From positions 372,001-436,000 of the forward strand of contig JABYQU010000017.1 of assembly GCA_022264855.1 (NCBI GenBank): 64,000 nt of DNA, in the 5' to 3' direction. This DNA is from Lenzites betulinus (taxonomy: Eukaryota; Basidiomycota; Agaricomycetes; Polyporales; Polyporaceae). Below the pieces are notes generated by a model. That model made no database searches. It was not told the DNA's origin and was given only the letters and a program-made list of their open reading frames with translations. The position numbers and the translations under genes were made by a program. Below are positions 1-12,800 of the stretch, one piece after another (position 1 is the first letter of the stretch; the number at the start of each line of letters is the position of its first letter).

Positions 1-13
1 CGCGCATAATATA

Positions 14-951
14 ATGGCCACTCAGAACCGGCGGCGGTGTATGTCTTTTTATACACACACAATGTCTTCCAGAACTGACACATGCTTCACGCCCAGCTTC
101 CACAAGCGAGGCTGGAGAGCGTCGCACTCAACGAAGCGCCTTCAAGCGGAAGCGGTCAGACGTATCCAGCGCCTCGGCGACCCCGTCGTCGAAGCGGAAG
201 AGACTCAGTAGAGTGCGCTCGGGCAGGGAAGGGTCGGTGGACCCCCACGCCTCCGCCCGCACTGTCCTTACCGCCATGGAGCAAGAGCTCACATGCCCAA
301 TGTGCGTTCTCCTGCTCAGGCCTTGATGCAACGCAGTACTGATATTTCTCACAGTTGCTTCGAGCTGCTGTGAGTCTCCCACGCTCGTCCTCTCCTACTA
401 TACCGCGTTACTCACCCTACGCTAGCGTGGCGGCCTACTCCACGAACCCATGTGGCCATTCGTGCTGCGGGGGATGTCTCCTGCAGTGGGTCAAGACCCA
501 GGTGCGACCCCCATCTTCCCCCCACGCGTATCTGCGCATGCTAACACGCCTGCAGATAAAAACGGGCGGGGAGAGCCTCACACAGCGACTCGAGCCATGG
601 AAATGCCCCGTCTGCCGATGCGCACTGGACAAGCAGCGCCCGATGATTCCCAACATCGGGATGGACAGCGCCGTGCGGACGCACATCTCCGCCGCGGCCG
701 ACGTCGGGAAGGCGGACTGGCAGCCCAGCGCGGACCGATACCAGGACTTCGTCAAGCGGAAAGAGTATGCGCGCACCCCAGTCTCCTCGTCTCCTCGCTC
801 ACATGCTTCTTTCCCTCGCAGGCAATCCGCAACGCTGGCGCAGCAGGTTGCTCAGCTGCAAGACCCCCCTGCGCCGCCGTCACCTCCGGAGTGGAGGGAC
901 CTCCTGGACGACATGGATTCGGACTATGACGATTCCGGCAGCGAGGCGTGA
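14..951 (+). CDS. RING-finger protein, putative E3 ubiquitin ligase
   Basis: Exons 14-38, 97-301, 355-369, 426-501, 556-764 and 822-951 join in frame to give 219 residues. Residues 10-70 are basic and rich in Ser, Arg and Lys. They are followed by a complete C3HC4 RING: Cys75, Cys78, Cys91, His93, Cys96, Cys99, then CPVC at Cys124 and Cys127. The tail is acidic (DDMDSDYDDSGSE). The RING fold implies binding of a ubiquitin-conjugating enzyme; the substrate is unknown and no other domain is visible. Exon 3 is only 15 bases and completes the first CPIC motif (CPI|CFELL). The ATG at 14 was chosen because it is the only start that joins the basic region through a consensus gtatgt donor at 39. An upstream start outside the window is possible. 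The gene converges on the next gene. Confidence 0.8.
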
Positions 952-1384
952 ACGACAGCTCATAAGGAGCGTCTGGTCCGCAGGAGGACCGCTCGCAGCG
1001 CCGAAGTGTGGAAGTAACAATTTAACAACCGGTTTGTAGCCTAGGATCATCGGACAACTATACGGATACGGAATGGTGTAGCATATATCCCCCTGTGCTC
1101 GTGCTTTATGTACTTACGTCAACTCTCTCATGTTATTCATATCACATATTAGCTCTGTTGTTATAACTCAATCATCGGTGGTCATTGAAATCCTCGGAAC
1201 AGGTCGTGACATACATGGCGGTCGTTCACATGATAGGTAGGCGGATAGATGCGCGATACAGGTAAAACAAGAACAAAAACAAAACAAGGCTGATGCAGGG
1301 TACGAGAACAACACAGTCGGTCTCGCCGATAATCGGCTACAACAAAGCAACACATGACAGTCCGAACCTCCACGGGAGACCAAT
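952..1384. other. Convergent intergenic region
   Basis: This AT-richer stretch holds the 3' ends of two converging genes. No coding frame with splice support was seen. Confidence 0.5.
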
Positions 1385-3391
1385 TCAGGACTCGAATGTA
1401 ATCTCGAGCTGGCCACCCTCAACCGCGCCTCCGATCCTGAACAGGCTGAGCCCATCCTTCAACGCTCTCGCCGCACTTAGCGACACGGGCTCTCCGTCCA
1501 GGGTCACGCGGGGCTCCCGGGCACCAACGTTCGTCTGCAGAAGAACGACGACATCCTCGGACTCCTGCGGTGGAATCGTGCAAGCAAAAACCATGCACGA
1601 CGCAGCGTCTGTCACCATCACCTTCGGCTGGATCTCTGCAGCGTATTGCGGGGTAGGCACCGCAACCTCGGGCACAGCTACCTCCACTGGCACTTCCGCG
1701 CTGTCACGAGAGTCGCTCTTCGAATCCGCTGCCGCCGTGTCCTCCACAAGGTCGCGTTCCTCCACCCTATCGCGCGGAGGCGCTTTCGGAGTAGTGGGCG
1801 GCGCCGTCTTCACCAGTGCGAGGCCAATAAAGCCCGAGATGCGGCGCGCTACACCCTCGCCCACAACGCGCACCGCGAGCGCACGCACGAACACGCTCCA
1901 GAACCAGAACACGACGTTGATGAGCATGTGCAGGTACCGGCGGAGAACATGCGGCGAGCGGCGCGGGATGAGCGCGGAGGACGCTGCGCGGCGGGATCGG
2001 GGGGTTCGTCTTGGCGTTTCGCGAGGGGCGGGCGCGGACGTGGGTGGGGGTGGGGACGGGGACGGGGTTCTCGGGCGGGGCTGTTCTTCCACGACTGGAG
2101 TGGGAGAGTGGGAGGATGGCGGGGATGGTGGGGGTGTGAGGAGACTGTGGGAGAGAGGCCTGTCAGCCCTGATAGAGACGTCTCGGTGCGGGGTAAGCAA
2201 GGCCAGACGAGCAGTGTTTCCGTCGGCGGAGATATTTTGAATGGGAGATACCAAGAGTTCGCATCCGGAAGATCCGATCAAGACAAGACAGTCATCTTCT
2301 GAAAGATGCTCCGAGTGTAGCACTTCGACAGTCTGCGAGTCTGTAGAAGATAGTACCGCGCCTTTCCACTCCGCGGACTCTTTGGGAAGGTTGTGACGCT
2401 GGAGGGGGACCGTTGGGTGCTCGCCGATGGAGTCAACCATAGGGAGGACGACGAGGTGAATAGGCAACACGGCATCAGGAGGACGGCACGAAATAACGGC
2501 CAAAACATCATCGAATGTGACCACCTCCCCATTACCCAGCGCGGCGATGCCATCCAGTAGCTCCCGCGAGTGCTCCAGGACACTGAACGACACCCGCGCG
2601 AACGGGCCGGACGAGTGCAAGACGATCCTGCCCTCCTCAGTGATTTTGAGCTTGGTGGAATGACTCGCGACGAAGACGAGGGGCCTCGGTACGTTGACCT
2701 CACGTGTGTACGACTTTGGCGACAAGATCATCGCCAGACCCTCGCTTCCTGCAGGTGTCTGTGCAAACACCGGTAAACTGACAAAATTGAAATCAGAGCC
2801 CTGCACACCGGCACGCAGCGCATAAACTCACCTAACAGCCATCCACGACCAACATACCCAAGCGTCGGGGTCCGTCAAGTGTCCCAAGACCCGTTCGCCC
2901 GGGAAGGCATGGGTACGATACGTCCCATCTTCAGCGATATTCCACCCCTCCCGCAGGTCCACACCAGGCAGCCCCTGCTCGACCACGATCTCGCCATTCC
3001 GCCCAAACTCGCCCAACCACTCGACTTCGCCCGAGGGATGCACAAGCCTGTAAGTGAACGAGAAGCGCGTACCGACATGATAGTCGAGGGGGACGCGGAG
3101 ATGGATGTAAAGAGAGCTGTCCTCCTCCACACCCTCGTCTTCCGACTGCACCCCCTTGGGGTCTATACTCCCGAACCGCGACGCGCCCCATTCCCCGAGC
3201 GAGCGGCCGCCTGCTGGGATGTCCGACCACAGCTCGACCTTCACGCCGTCCGCCTGCGCTTTGAGGAGGGCTGCGCGACTATCGAAAGTCGCGCGGAACA
3301 GGATAGACTGCGCCGCGGGCCTCGTGGAAGCCGCAGGTGCGACCTTTAGGATCGTTTCCTCTCCGAGAGCAGGCGAGAACGTCAGCGGCAT
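1385..3391 (-). CDS. Conserved hypothetical protein with one membrane segment
   Basis: Exons 3391-2832 and 2777-1385 join in frame (AG|T Ser codon) to give 650 residues. I do not recognise the family. The first 190 residues look like a beta-sandwich: alternating hydrophobic strands with aromatic and Gly turns such as VKVELWSDIP and FSFTYRLVHPSG, reminiscent of a carbohydrate-binding or Ig-like fold. This resemblance is inference only. A middle region is followed by a Pro/Ser/Arg-rich linker, then one strongly hydrophobic segment (HMLINVVFWFWSVFVRALAV), an acidic linker and a C-terminal beta-rich stretch. The single segment with flanking Arg suggests a membrane-anchored protein with a large soluble part. 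The intron (2778-2831) has a clean gtgagt donor. Confidence 0.6.
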
Positions 3392-3943
3392 GGTAGCGAA
3401 GAATGTGGCCCGCCAGGGGTGTTTCGGAGAGGGCTGGAGAGGGGAGCTCGAGCTGAAGTGAAGCCCGGACAGAGAGTCGCCTACACTAGAGCAGGACTAG
3501 CTGAGCCAAGACGGCCAGAGCTTTCGACGATGTTGATAATCAATGCTGCTGCCTGCAGGAGTCAACGAGGCATGGCGCAGGGTCGAGCGGCAGAAGCTCG
3601 CGCGCGGGACGCCCATCTCATATTCGCCGGATCTGGCCGTTTCCAGAATACATGGACATAGCTTTTAGTACGCAGTTCCATTCAGTCGCGTCTCTCGGAA
3701 GGTGGAAGGATGTTGGCCGGATAACACAAGGAACAAGGACCTCCAGGGATACAAGAACGATGAGGGGAGAGTACAAGGTGCCTCGATGATCAGACCAACA
3801 AGGATTTGTTAAAGCACGTACTGATCACAGATCATTAATCATTACATAGTATACGTACGCGTGATCTTCATATTCGGTAGTACAGAATACAACATGTTAC
3901 TAGAAGCACATTTTGATAGTCAAGCGTTTTCATTCCTCATTCC
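3392..3943. other. Intergenic region between two minus-strand genes
   Basis: It contains the promoter of the 3391 gene and the 3' region of TRAX. Its right half is AT-rich. No coding signal with splice support was found. Confidence 0.4.
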
Positions 3944-5025
3944 TCAGGCCTCATCCTCATCATACATCGAATCTATGCGCCTCTTCCGCCGTGTATCTTC
4001 TCCAAAGCTGCTAAGATCAGCTGCGCGTGATAAAGTCTGCGCAACGAGGTCGTCCAGCAGCTCCGGAGGCAAGTCGTATTCCGAAGTTCGCACGACGACC
4101 GCGTACGTAGCTGTACGGCATGGTAGACTCAGCAAGATCTCGGAGATGGATACAGACAAACCGTCTTCAATCTTCTCAAGAGACTGCGCGGTGACATGTT
4201 GCTTTTTGCGCAGCTCTTTAGAATGAGGCGTCAAGGCCTCGAAATCTGTAGGCGGAATGAGTGATAGGTTATAGCTTAGGAAACGGGTCGTGGGTTCCCC
4301 GCGGAGACGTACCGGCTTTGCACGCGCGGACGAAGGTGCAGACGTCGCTTGCTTTCTGGCGGCCGCCGCGCCTTGGAATGGCGGCGATCGCAAACCGCAT
4401 GAGCTCGCCGGTGAGGTCGGACAGCCCGAGCAGATAGTCTTCCAAGGGTAATGTGAAGAACTGTGATTGTGTAGCGTTTCAGCAACGTGCACGGGAAATG
4501 TTATAGCTGCTTACCGGAGTACCGTCCGGATCGGAGAGCGTGGCTTGCACTTGATCGTAAGAAATCAAGGTCCTGTGCTCAAGATAGTGGGCGAAGCTGA
4601 GCGCCTCGATGTACTCCTGCAGACCTGGAGATATGTTTCTCTGGTGGTGCCAGAAGCGGTCCCCCGTCAACTCGGGGCGCATAGCGGCGAAGAGGGACTG
4701 GATCTCTTCCAATTTTCCCCTGGCACGGGCGGCAGCCCGGAGCCCGAGTACGCGGTCATCAGCCTCGGCCGCATCTTCGGTGACTGTGCGGTGCAGCAGG
4801 AAGATGAGCTTTTTTGAGAGATTGGTTATGTCGCGGCTGGACTGATGGAGGCGGACGCCTGAGATTGGATTTGACGCGCTAGAGGAGGGTGCGGACGCGT
4901 AAACCGACCTTTATGAGGCGCTCCCTCCTGTCGTTGAAGTCATCAAGCTCGTCCCTGAAGCTTTCAAACGCGTGCAGAATAGAGTCCCTGGAGGTAAGCG
5001 TCCTGGATGCGGTCATGGTGGTCAT
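3944..5025 (-). CDS. Translin-associated protein X (TRAX), translin family
   Basis: Exons 5025-4905, 4858-4515, 4460-4313, 4245-4162 and 4110-3944 join in frame to 287 residues, the usual length for TRAX. Family hallmarks are SRDITNLSKKLIFLLHR near the N-terminus, QEYIEALSFAHYLEH, YLLGLSDLTGELMRFAI and EKIEDATYAVVVRTSEYD. The last two are the most conserved blocks of the TRAX branch rather than of translin itself. TRAX pairs with translin in the C3PO endoribonuclease, which cuts passenger strands and tRNA precursor fragments; translin is not in this window. The protein is all-helical by family. The C-terminus is basic then acidic (RRKRRIDSMYDEDEA). Two ATGs (5025 and 5016) lie in frame; the first is used. 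The gene is divergent from the HIT gene. Confidence 0.88.
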
Positions 5026-5519
5026 TGGAAGAGACGCGACAGGGGCGCTTGTGGTGCACTGCGCGGGTTTCGGTTCCGGGCATATGTTGTAAGATATGTA
5101 CTTATGTGAGTTTTAGCGAGGGACACGCGGAGGGATTGCTGCAGCCTGTGCGATGATTGGCGGTGTGCGCGTAAGCGTCAGACACAAGTCCGGCGGGAGG
5201 CAAGGAGAGAGGGAACAGCCACTGGGGCAGCCTTGGCGGGCGTTGGCGGTGGCCAAGCCGGAATGGCCGGGGCGGCAGCGTCGCAGACAGGCGCCTCCTG
5301 GAGGAGGACGAAGCTCTCACTCACGCACCCACACCAGACTCACGCGGGCGCACGGAGCAGTGCCTGTGTTGCAATAACCCTCTCTCCGACCTCGCTCCCC
5401 GTGCCCGTCCACCGCGATCCCAGCGCTGTCACTCCGTGCCCGCCCCGTCGTCCAGAAATATCCGCTCTTTATACTTGGCTCTCCTCTTTCTCCCACCTCC
5501 TTCCCTCTCCTCCTCCATC
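5026..5519. promoter_or_regulatory. Divergent promoter region, TRAX / HIT gene
   Basis: The 494 bases between two opposite start codons must hold both promoters. The right half is CT-rich (ctctcctctttctcccacctcc), typical of fungal leaders just before an ATG. No clear TATA box is visible. Confidence 0.45.
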
Positions 5520-6494
5520 ATGGCCTTCGCATCCAAGCCCGGCTGCCCCATGTGTGGCATAGTATCTGCCGCTGCCGCCGCCGCCCTCAATCCCTCGTCG
5601 CCATCGAGCCACAGCAAGCACGACATCCTCTGGAGAGACGACAACTTCACCGTCTACCGCGAGGTCGCCAACCCCGTCTCTAGCAAGGGCCACATCGTCA
5701 TAGTATTCAAGTATGTCTCACTTGCCAGCGTATATCCCCTTTTGCTCATCCTCCCCAAGCCTGCACGTACCTTCCCTATATACCCTAGTGAGCGTCGCCC
5801 GCAATCCCGTACGCGTCGATCACTGACCCTGTTCGTATTCCGCAGTCATCCAGTGATCTCCCCCTCCTCGTCACCCTGCGCGACGTCGCCCACCACCTCC
5901 TCTCCGCCCTCACCGCGCCCGCCTCCTCCCCTCTATCATCTCCAGCCTCCGCCCGACCGCACCTGCTCGACAGCGAACTGGGCACGCGTGCCGCACGTGA
6001 GTCCTTCCGCGTCGGCTTCATCACTCCCCCCTTCAAAGACAACAAAATCCCCGTCACCGACCACCTCCACGCGCACGCCTACGCCCTCCCCGCCGACCGC
6101 ATGGGCTGGTGGCGGAGTGTCGCGTACAGCTCCGTGGCCTGGTACGACGTTGATGACCTCATTGCCGAGATACGGTGAGTACCCTCCGTCGCATAAACCC
6201 TCACCCGCCCACTCACGCCGTGCCACCCCGCCCGCTTGCAGCGAAGAGACGTCAAACAACCGCGTGCGCGGGGGCGGCAGCATCCGGCCCATCGACCTCG
6301 TGCCCGACGCCGGCGCGCGGCGAGGCACCGCGGACGGCATCGAGACGACGGACCCGAGCCTGCTCGTCGCCGAGCCCGACCCCGAGCGCGGCGAGAGCAG
6401 CCCCAACCTGCTCCCGCCCACCCCGGGCACCGCGCGCGCGGAGCGACACCCGGGGAACTCGCCCGACGCATCGATACCCTACCTGCAAGTCTGA
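5520..6494 (+). CDS. HIT-domain protein (histidine triad nucleotide hydrolase family)
   Basis: Exons 5520-5710, 5760-5787, 5846-6174 and 6242-6494 join in frame to 266 residues. The N-terminus has a CPMCG pair followed by an Ala stretch. A HIT-type core follows (FTVYRE, GHIVIVFNLHVPSLYTL), then the catalytic triad block HLHAHAY at His146, His148 and His150. In HIT proteins the middle His attacks the alpha-phosphate of nucleotide conjugates. Unlike compact HINT proteins, the triad is followed by about 115 residues ending in a Pro/Glu-rich disordered tail. The 28-base second exon is required for the LHVPSLYTL stretch. The branch of the HIT superfamily cannot be fixed from sequence alone. Confidence 0.8.
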   Translation: MAFASKPGCPMCGIVSAAAAAALNPSSPSSHSKHDILWRDDNFTVYREVANPVSSKGHIVIVFKYVSLASVYPLLLILPKPARTFPIYPSERRPQSRTRRSLTLFVFRSHPVISPSSSPCATSPTTSSPPSPRPPPPLYHLQPPPDRTCSTANWARVPHVSPSASASSLPPSKTTKSPSPTTSTRTPTPSPPTAWAGGGVSRTAPWPGTTLMTSLPRYGEYPPSHKPSPAHSRRATPPACSEETSNNRVRGGGSIRPIDLVPDAGARRGTADGIETTDPSLLVAEPDPERGESSPNLLPPTPGTARAERHPGNSPDASIPYLQV

Positions 6495-6818
6495 CCCGTC
6501 CGCCGGATACCACGCGCGCTAGCCATACTGCTCCCACCATAATTCAATCTAAAGGACGGTCTTCGTGTTTCGCCCTGGGCGGTTGCTTTCTCTTTTCCCT
6601 GCATATTCTGGGCCTGCTGGTCGGTCGCGGAGGGGTCGTCTCGCGCGTGTGCCGGACGGACGCGTTCTGCGAGGCGAGACGAAATGTACATATCCATTAC
6701 AGCTGAGAAGGTTGCGTAGACTACGCCCGGGTACGGGCTGCTAGTGAGACGAGACGAGACAAGTCCGGGTAGATGTAGATCCAATCGCGCGCGGCGGCGG
6801 CGACGCGGAGGTATGTGA
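6495..6818. other. Convergent intergenic region
   Basis: This is the 3' flank of the HIT gene and of the Blm10 gene. No further gene was seen. Confidence 0.4.
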
Positions 6819-9800
6819 TTATGCGTCTGCGACGATCGTCAGCGGTCCGAACGGTGGCACGGGCAGCAGAGAACTCGCGCGCGGACGCCACTCACAGTAT
6901 GACGATCCAGAAAGCAGCGTAGAGAGCGCGGCGAGCTGCTCCTCCGAGAATTTCTTCGAGTCTTCGTGCCAGGTATCCTGGTGTGTCTTGCGGAATGTGC
7001 TCGCGCACTTCCGTACGGTCGTTGAGATGGGGATCTGGACGTTCCATTGGTATGAGCAACCGATCGACCAAGAAATACGGTCAGGACTTGCCGGGTCGTA
7101 GGTATGTTCCGCCAGAACGCTCGTCAAGAGCTCCGGCATCCACCGCTCGATCGTGTACGGGTAGCTGTCGATCAGGGCGCACACGCCCAGTATCGCGGCG
7201 TGCAACTGCCGGAGCGCGATGTTGTATGCCGGCGACTTCCTGTCTTGCGGGAGCTTCACGTTCTTGATCAGGCGTACAAACCGATCCTGCGAGCAGGCGT
7301 TAGCGGAAGTAGCAGAAGGAAAACAAGATACGAACCTTCAACGCAATGATGCTCCGTCGAGGAGATAAACGCAAGATACCGGAGAGAGTGCTATAAATGA
7401 TGGGACTTAAGCACTGCACTGGGCGTGCTCATGAAACACTCACGTAGCAGCCATCTCCCGCACTTCGACGACCTCGTCGTCGAGACACCGGCAGACAACC
7501 TATCGCAAATAGAGTAGTCAGCGAGCCATCAACGCCAGTTGGTTGTATTTCCAACACACCTCGATGAGCTCTACCAATTTTGCTTCTCCGATTAGGAACG
7601 ACTGGCGGAAGTAGAACACTGGTCTTTTGTCAGCCTACACAAATAGACACCCACAGAAAGGGGTCCACTGACCCTGCACAAGCGGGAGGATTTTCAGGCG
7701 GACCTTCCATGACTAACATCATTTGTCAGTACCGTGTGCCCTGCGCGCGTCAGGATTTGGTATGCTCACCGGGAACGTGGTGATTGCAGAGAATATCTCA
7801 TCAAGGAGAGGGTCGACGAACTGGCGGGGGACGATCACACCGCACATGCGGACCATGAGAAGCTTAGCGCGGTACGCAAGCTCGTCGTTGTCATTGACTG
7901 CAGGTGTGTTAACATAATTAGAATCACTACGAACGCGCCGCGCTCCTCACCTTCGGTGAACCGAATGAGCTCAGGCTATAACAATCATACGGGGTCCGTC
8001 AGCAATTGTAGCAGGTAGGCGCACAATAGAACAAACCATCAACGGGAGTATAGAATCGAACGCCGAGATCGCATTCGTGTCGTGTATCAGCTGGAACAGC
8101 CACTTGCAGACGAGCATCCCGATACTAAACGGGGATTCGTTAGACATTGCGCGCCGTCCCTGTCACCATGAGCTCCTTACCGATCATATGTCGACTGGAA
8201 CGCGCGCACGCCGGGCAGTCGCTCCTTGCGCCAGATGGGGAATTGCTTGACGAGCTCCTGCACCCGCGCTTCATGGAACAAGCCACGAATGCCCATAATG
8301 TCCTCGACCTTCGGCAGCGTCCGACATTCGTGAACGAACGTCTCGGGCGTCAGCAATGATGGGTTCGGGCGCCACTGTACGTTCGCGATCAGGATCTGCA
8401 TGCTTCTATAACGTACTGTGAGCTCACTGTGATCTTTCCGCAGAACGCCAGGATCTCGCTGAAGTACGCCAGAACCTAAAGAGGGCGCAGGCACGTGAGT
8501 ATGATGTGTGCGCAACCTCGAGAAGATCCCCACATCCTCATGTTCGCACTTGAGCTCCGCCCAACATCTCTTCAGAACATCATCGACCCAGGGGGAAAAC
8601 TTCACGCCGAGCTGCTCGTAGAACGCCCGGAAGAAGCACAGGACCTGTATGATCTCGAACGTCGACTCTCCGTTGAAATCGACTTCGTTGAACGCCTCCA
8701 TGATCTTGTCCACGATAGGCTGGAGACGACGAGGGTCTTTGTTGTAGAAGACGTGCTTCGGGGCTGTTAGCGCGGTGCCTGGCTGATGTATAACCAGCGT
8801 ACCTCGAAGAACGATGACCAAACGGACAGGGATTCGTTACTCTTCTGACTGAAGATGGTCTTCATGTGAGGCGTGAACCACTTCCATAGCTTGACCTGCG
8901 AGTCCATTGGCCAGTGCTTCGAACCTGTTCATGCTCAACTCGCGCTCTATCGGTGTCACCATTGATCGACATACCAGCAATTACGCCGGCGAGGAACTCC
9001 GCGGCTGCTCGCTGCTTGTTCTTGTCCTTGTCGGCAAGAAGCTCTTCCACAATCGGCTTGAGCACCTCCAAGGGCTCGTCGTCGAGAAGTTGGACTACAC
9101 GAAACAGGGATGAGCAGACGCGACAGTATAACATACGCACACAGCCTCACATATGGACTTGACGCAGCACAAATTGTCCTGGAGGATCACGTCCGAGCTG
9201 TTTTCCATGGAGTAATGCGTTGACAATTTCTTCCAGAACGCGGAGTCTATCGCGATCGCGCGAATTGCCGATACAGCGGCTTCGCTGTCAGCGTCCCATG
9301 GCTGGTAAGTCGACTTCGTGGGGTCAGGCGCGAGGAAGAAGTCGATCGACTTGTCGAATACAAGCCATCCTGAACCAACTTTATCTCGGATGAGGCTGCA
9401 ACATGCAGTCAGTATATGTACACAGTCGAACGTGCTACAATGGCACTTACGGCTCTCGTTGCGCACGCTCCAGATCAAGTGGCTTTCGGTACTCGCTCAG
9501 CAGTCGCTCTGAGAACTCGCGTGTGTGGTCTTGTACTGGCAATTTCTTGCGCAGAGGGTTGTGGTTGCGCTCAACTGCCATGTCAACGGGGCCATCCGCG
9601 AGTGTCCTGAGCTTGATGAAGCGGGATATCTTCATGACAGCACGCTGCGAATACTGTGGCAAATGTTAGTCATCGCACCACCACATCCGCGTATGCAAGA
9701 AACATACATAGCGCTAAGACGATATTAGGTCAGTCACTGCAACACATCGGGATTGTACAGCACTCACCATGCTTGCGTTAGAGTCGTGAGTCTTTTCCAG

Positions 9801-12800
9801 AAGATAGCTGACATGTGCAGGCTTCATTGGGACGTCGCGCCTAAGAAGCGAACGAAGGCATCTAGTAGCCACGATGGCATATCTCCAATGTGTCTTGTCG
9901 TCATTCGCGATCTCCAATAGTGACTCCGTCTACAGTGGTATTCAGAGAAATGACGCGTTGATTTGAGGAAATGCAGCGCACGGTTTCGGCAAGGGCGCGA
10001 TCGGTCTCGGAGAGGCGTGCTACGCGCTGGTCCTTGCACTTGCCAGTAATATCATCGTCCTGCACCCGCGAGAGGGTCAACTTCCTCAGTTCGTGCACTG
10101 TGACGTCAACTTCGCTGTTCTCGATGTCGTACACCACATGACACGGCTCAGCGAGGTTGTTCAAACCTAGATGACGTGAGCGAGCGACTCCCACAACGTT
10201 AAACGCAACCTACAGGTCTCTGCCAACGAAGCGACGCAGTCCTGGATGGATGCCTGACGCGCGAAGCGTCAGACCTGCACTCGTTTGGGATGATGATACA
10301 CGTTTACCTTCTCATTGTGCTGGCAATTGAACAATCTCTTGAGGAAATCCTTGGCTAGCGTTGGCTCTTCAAACAAGGAGTTCAACACCCAATCTCAAAG
10401 TATGGTGGAAGAGCAACGCACCCCCGATAGCATACTTTGCTGAACAGCATGTAAGAACGCGGTTTAAATGACAATAATGCATCAGACGTACCGAAGACGG
10501 AGAGGTTCAACGTCCACAGTGCGCCCTTCATGCGATCGTCTTCTGTACCAGGCTCCAGCGCTTTGTAGAGAGCTGGTAGACAGCGACGCCTCACCCCATC
10601 GAATGTCTGGCATGCAGAGTTAGCTAGGCAAAAAAGCACGAGAGGAGTACTACATACACTACACAGGCTCTCGAGAAGCGCCTGGCTTGTTCTATAATGG
10701 CGCGTATGGTGTCATGGTTGAGCATATGGTGTAAATCAACATGAATTAAACTCACTCTCTGACTGCATCAAGAGCATTAGTGAATGTTCCGCCGACTGAC
10801 AACTTGCTGACTTACCAGTAGCATAGTTCCACATGGACCACTCAGTCACATCGTCGATCAGGAGATCCTCAAGAGGACCACGTCTTCGTTCTATAGAGTT
10901 CCACCGGAGACGTGCGGCATGGTAGAGCCTGTTTGTCGCGTCAGAGCACCCTGTAAGTCCATTGACTACACTACTGACCTTGCTCGCCGGACGTAGAGTG
11001 CTCGTGGCCACACTTTCTGTCCAGCGTAATGACGCGCGATGTTCAGCTCGCTCTGGTATCGATCAGCCTGGAGGTAGTAACTGCAATGGCGAAGTTCAGA
11101 CATGCCGTCATGACAAGAGGGTGAGAGAACGCACCTATCCCTGCTATCGCCGTACTCCAGCATATAAGTGCGGATCGAGCGTAGCTATAACCCACGTCAG
11201 CTCCAGTCTGAACATCTGCTAAATGAGTTACTTACGAGTCCATGCACGGCATCGACCGTATTCTCCTCGCCCTGCTGCTGCAACGAGACAGACGCCTTAT
11301 GGAGGAACTCTCCAAAGTGGCGGCGCAAACTCGTGATGTACTGATGACGAGGGTCGGCGGGGTCCGACAGCGCAAAGCCGGAGTTGAGCGGCTCTATGGT
11401 CGCGATCATTTCCGGAATCTCAAACCTAGACAAAATTGTGAGATGAATTAGAGGGCTCAGCCCGGACTCGAACTCACAAGATATCGCTAGACTCCATGGA
11501 CGCGCGCAGCTCTTCGGGGGTGATGACTTCCTTCGCTACAGTCGGGATCCCGGAGAAGGCGTTGCGAACGAAACTCAGATGCCTGAACAACGGTGAGCAA
11601 CCGACAGGAACAATCTAAGGACAGATACGGACCTGCAGAAGTCATTCCGCCACACCGAATCCCGTGTGACACCTATCGCGAGTCAGTAAAGACATGACTA
11701 CACAACTTAGTGTTACCTACCTGGTTCTAGGAGACCATGCAACTTGTCGAGAATGGGCTCAATTACTTCCCTGAATATACGCAGTACGAAGTCGATCTCG
11801 GCTTCGTTAGGGACGTGCCACGATAGCTAGACAAGAGTTAGTGTGAGGAGCATGTATCCATGGATATTTTTCTAACCTTGACGTCCTCGGGGTGGTACAG
11901 CTTGCCCCAGTACTTGTGATGGTTCGCCTTGAAATCTGCAGCTTGCATGAGTAATGTAGACCAACCAAACGAAAAGATGCAACACGACCTTCTGAGCTCC
12001 ACTCGTCTGGATTCACAAACTTGTTCTCGAGAGGGTAGGTATGGCTGAGCGTCAGCAGTGTACTCGAAAGCAGCTTCCCGCTGGAAGCGTATCCGCGCTT
12101 GGAGAAAGTCTTGTCGTTCAGGAGCTTGAACAACGCGATCAGCCGGTCGCTGTACTTCAAAGTCTGTGATAATTTGTGAGCGCACTGGTTGTGCATGTCG
12201 TGTGAGAGGCTTACCACACGCCCATCACTTCAGGCGAATCGTAGTCAGCAGCGAATCGAGGGAGAGTCGACTCATGGGACGTACTTGTACATTGCGCCCC
12301 TCAAAATGGCAAGATCTACACAACAGGTGAGCGTGAATAGCAATACATTAAAGTTCTGCTTACTCCAGTGCAACGTCGCATCGGACGGTATGGGTGTAGA
12401 ACCTGACGACGTGATCCTAAGGGAACTCGCACCGTGATCCAGCTCAGTTCGGATGCTCCGTTCACAGAAGGGAAGAAAACGATCTAGCGTCTTCGCGGGG
12501 TTTGCGTTCGCCACGCACTCTACCAGCTGATGGATGGCCCGGACGGCGTTCGAGCGCACGTTCTGGGTCGCGTAGTCGAAGACGAGGCCGAGCACCATGT
12601 CATACAGAGGCTCTGACAAGTGCACGCAGATCTGGCTGAAAGTGCCGGACACTGCGTCGACGAGTTGCACTATGACAGAACAAATGAGCATTAGAACCGT
12701 CGACGAGACTGATGAAACACACCTTCTGTAGCACCTCCCGCGGATCCGTTAGGGCCTTCCTCCGGCAGATTCTCGAACAGCAGGATGACGCGCCGCAAGA

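Noticed and set aside
1293..2240. 315-codon plus-strand frame
   Set aside because: Antisense shadow of the minus-strand membrane protein gene, low-complexity Arg/Gly composition.
5436..6494. A single 352-codon frame across the HIT gene
   Set aside because: It reads through introns; the spliced model gives the HIT motifs and correct phases.
11440..11480. tRNA-like B-box (cggactcgaact)
   Set aside because: It lies inside an intron or exon of the Blm10 gene and no cloverleaf could be drawn around it.
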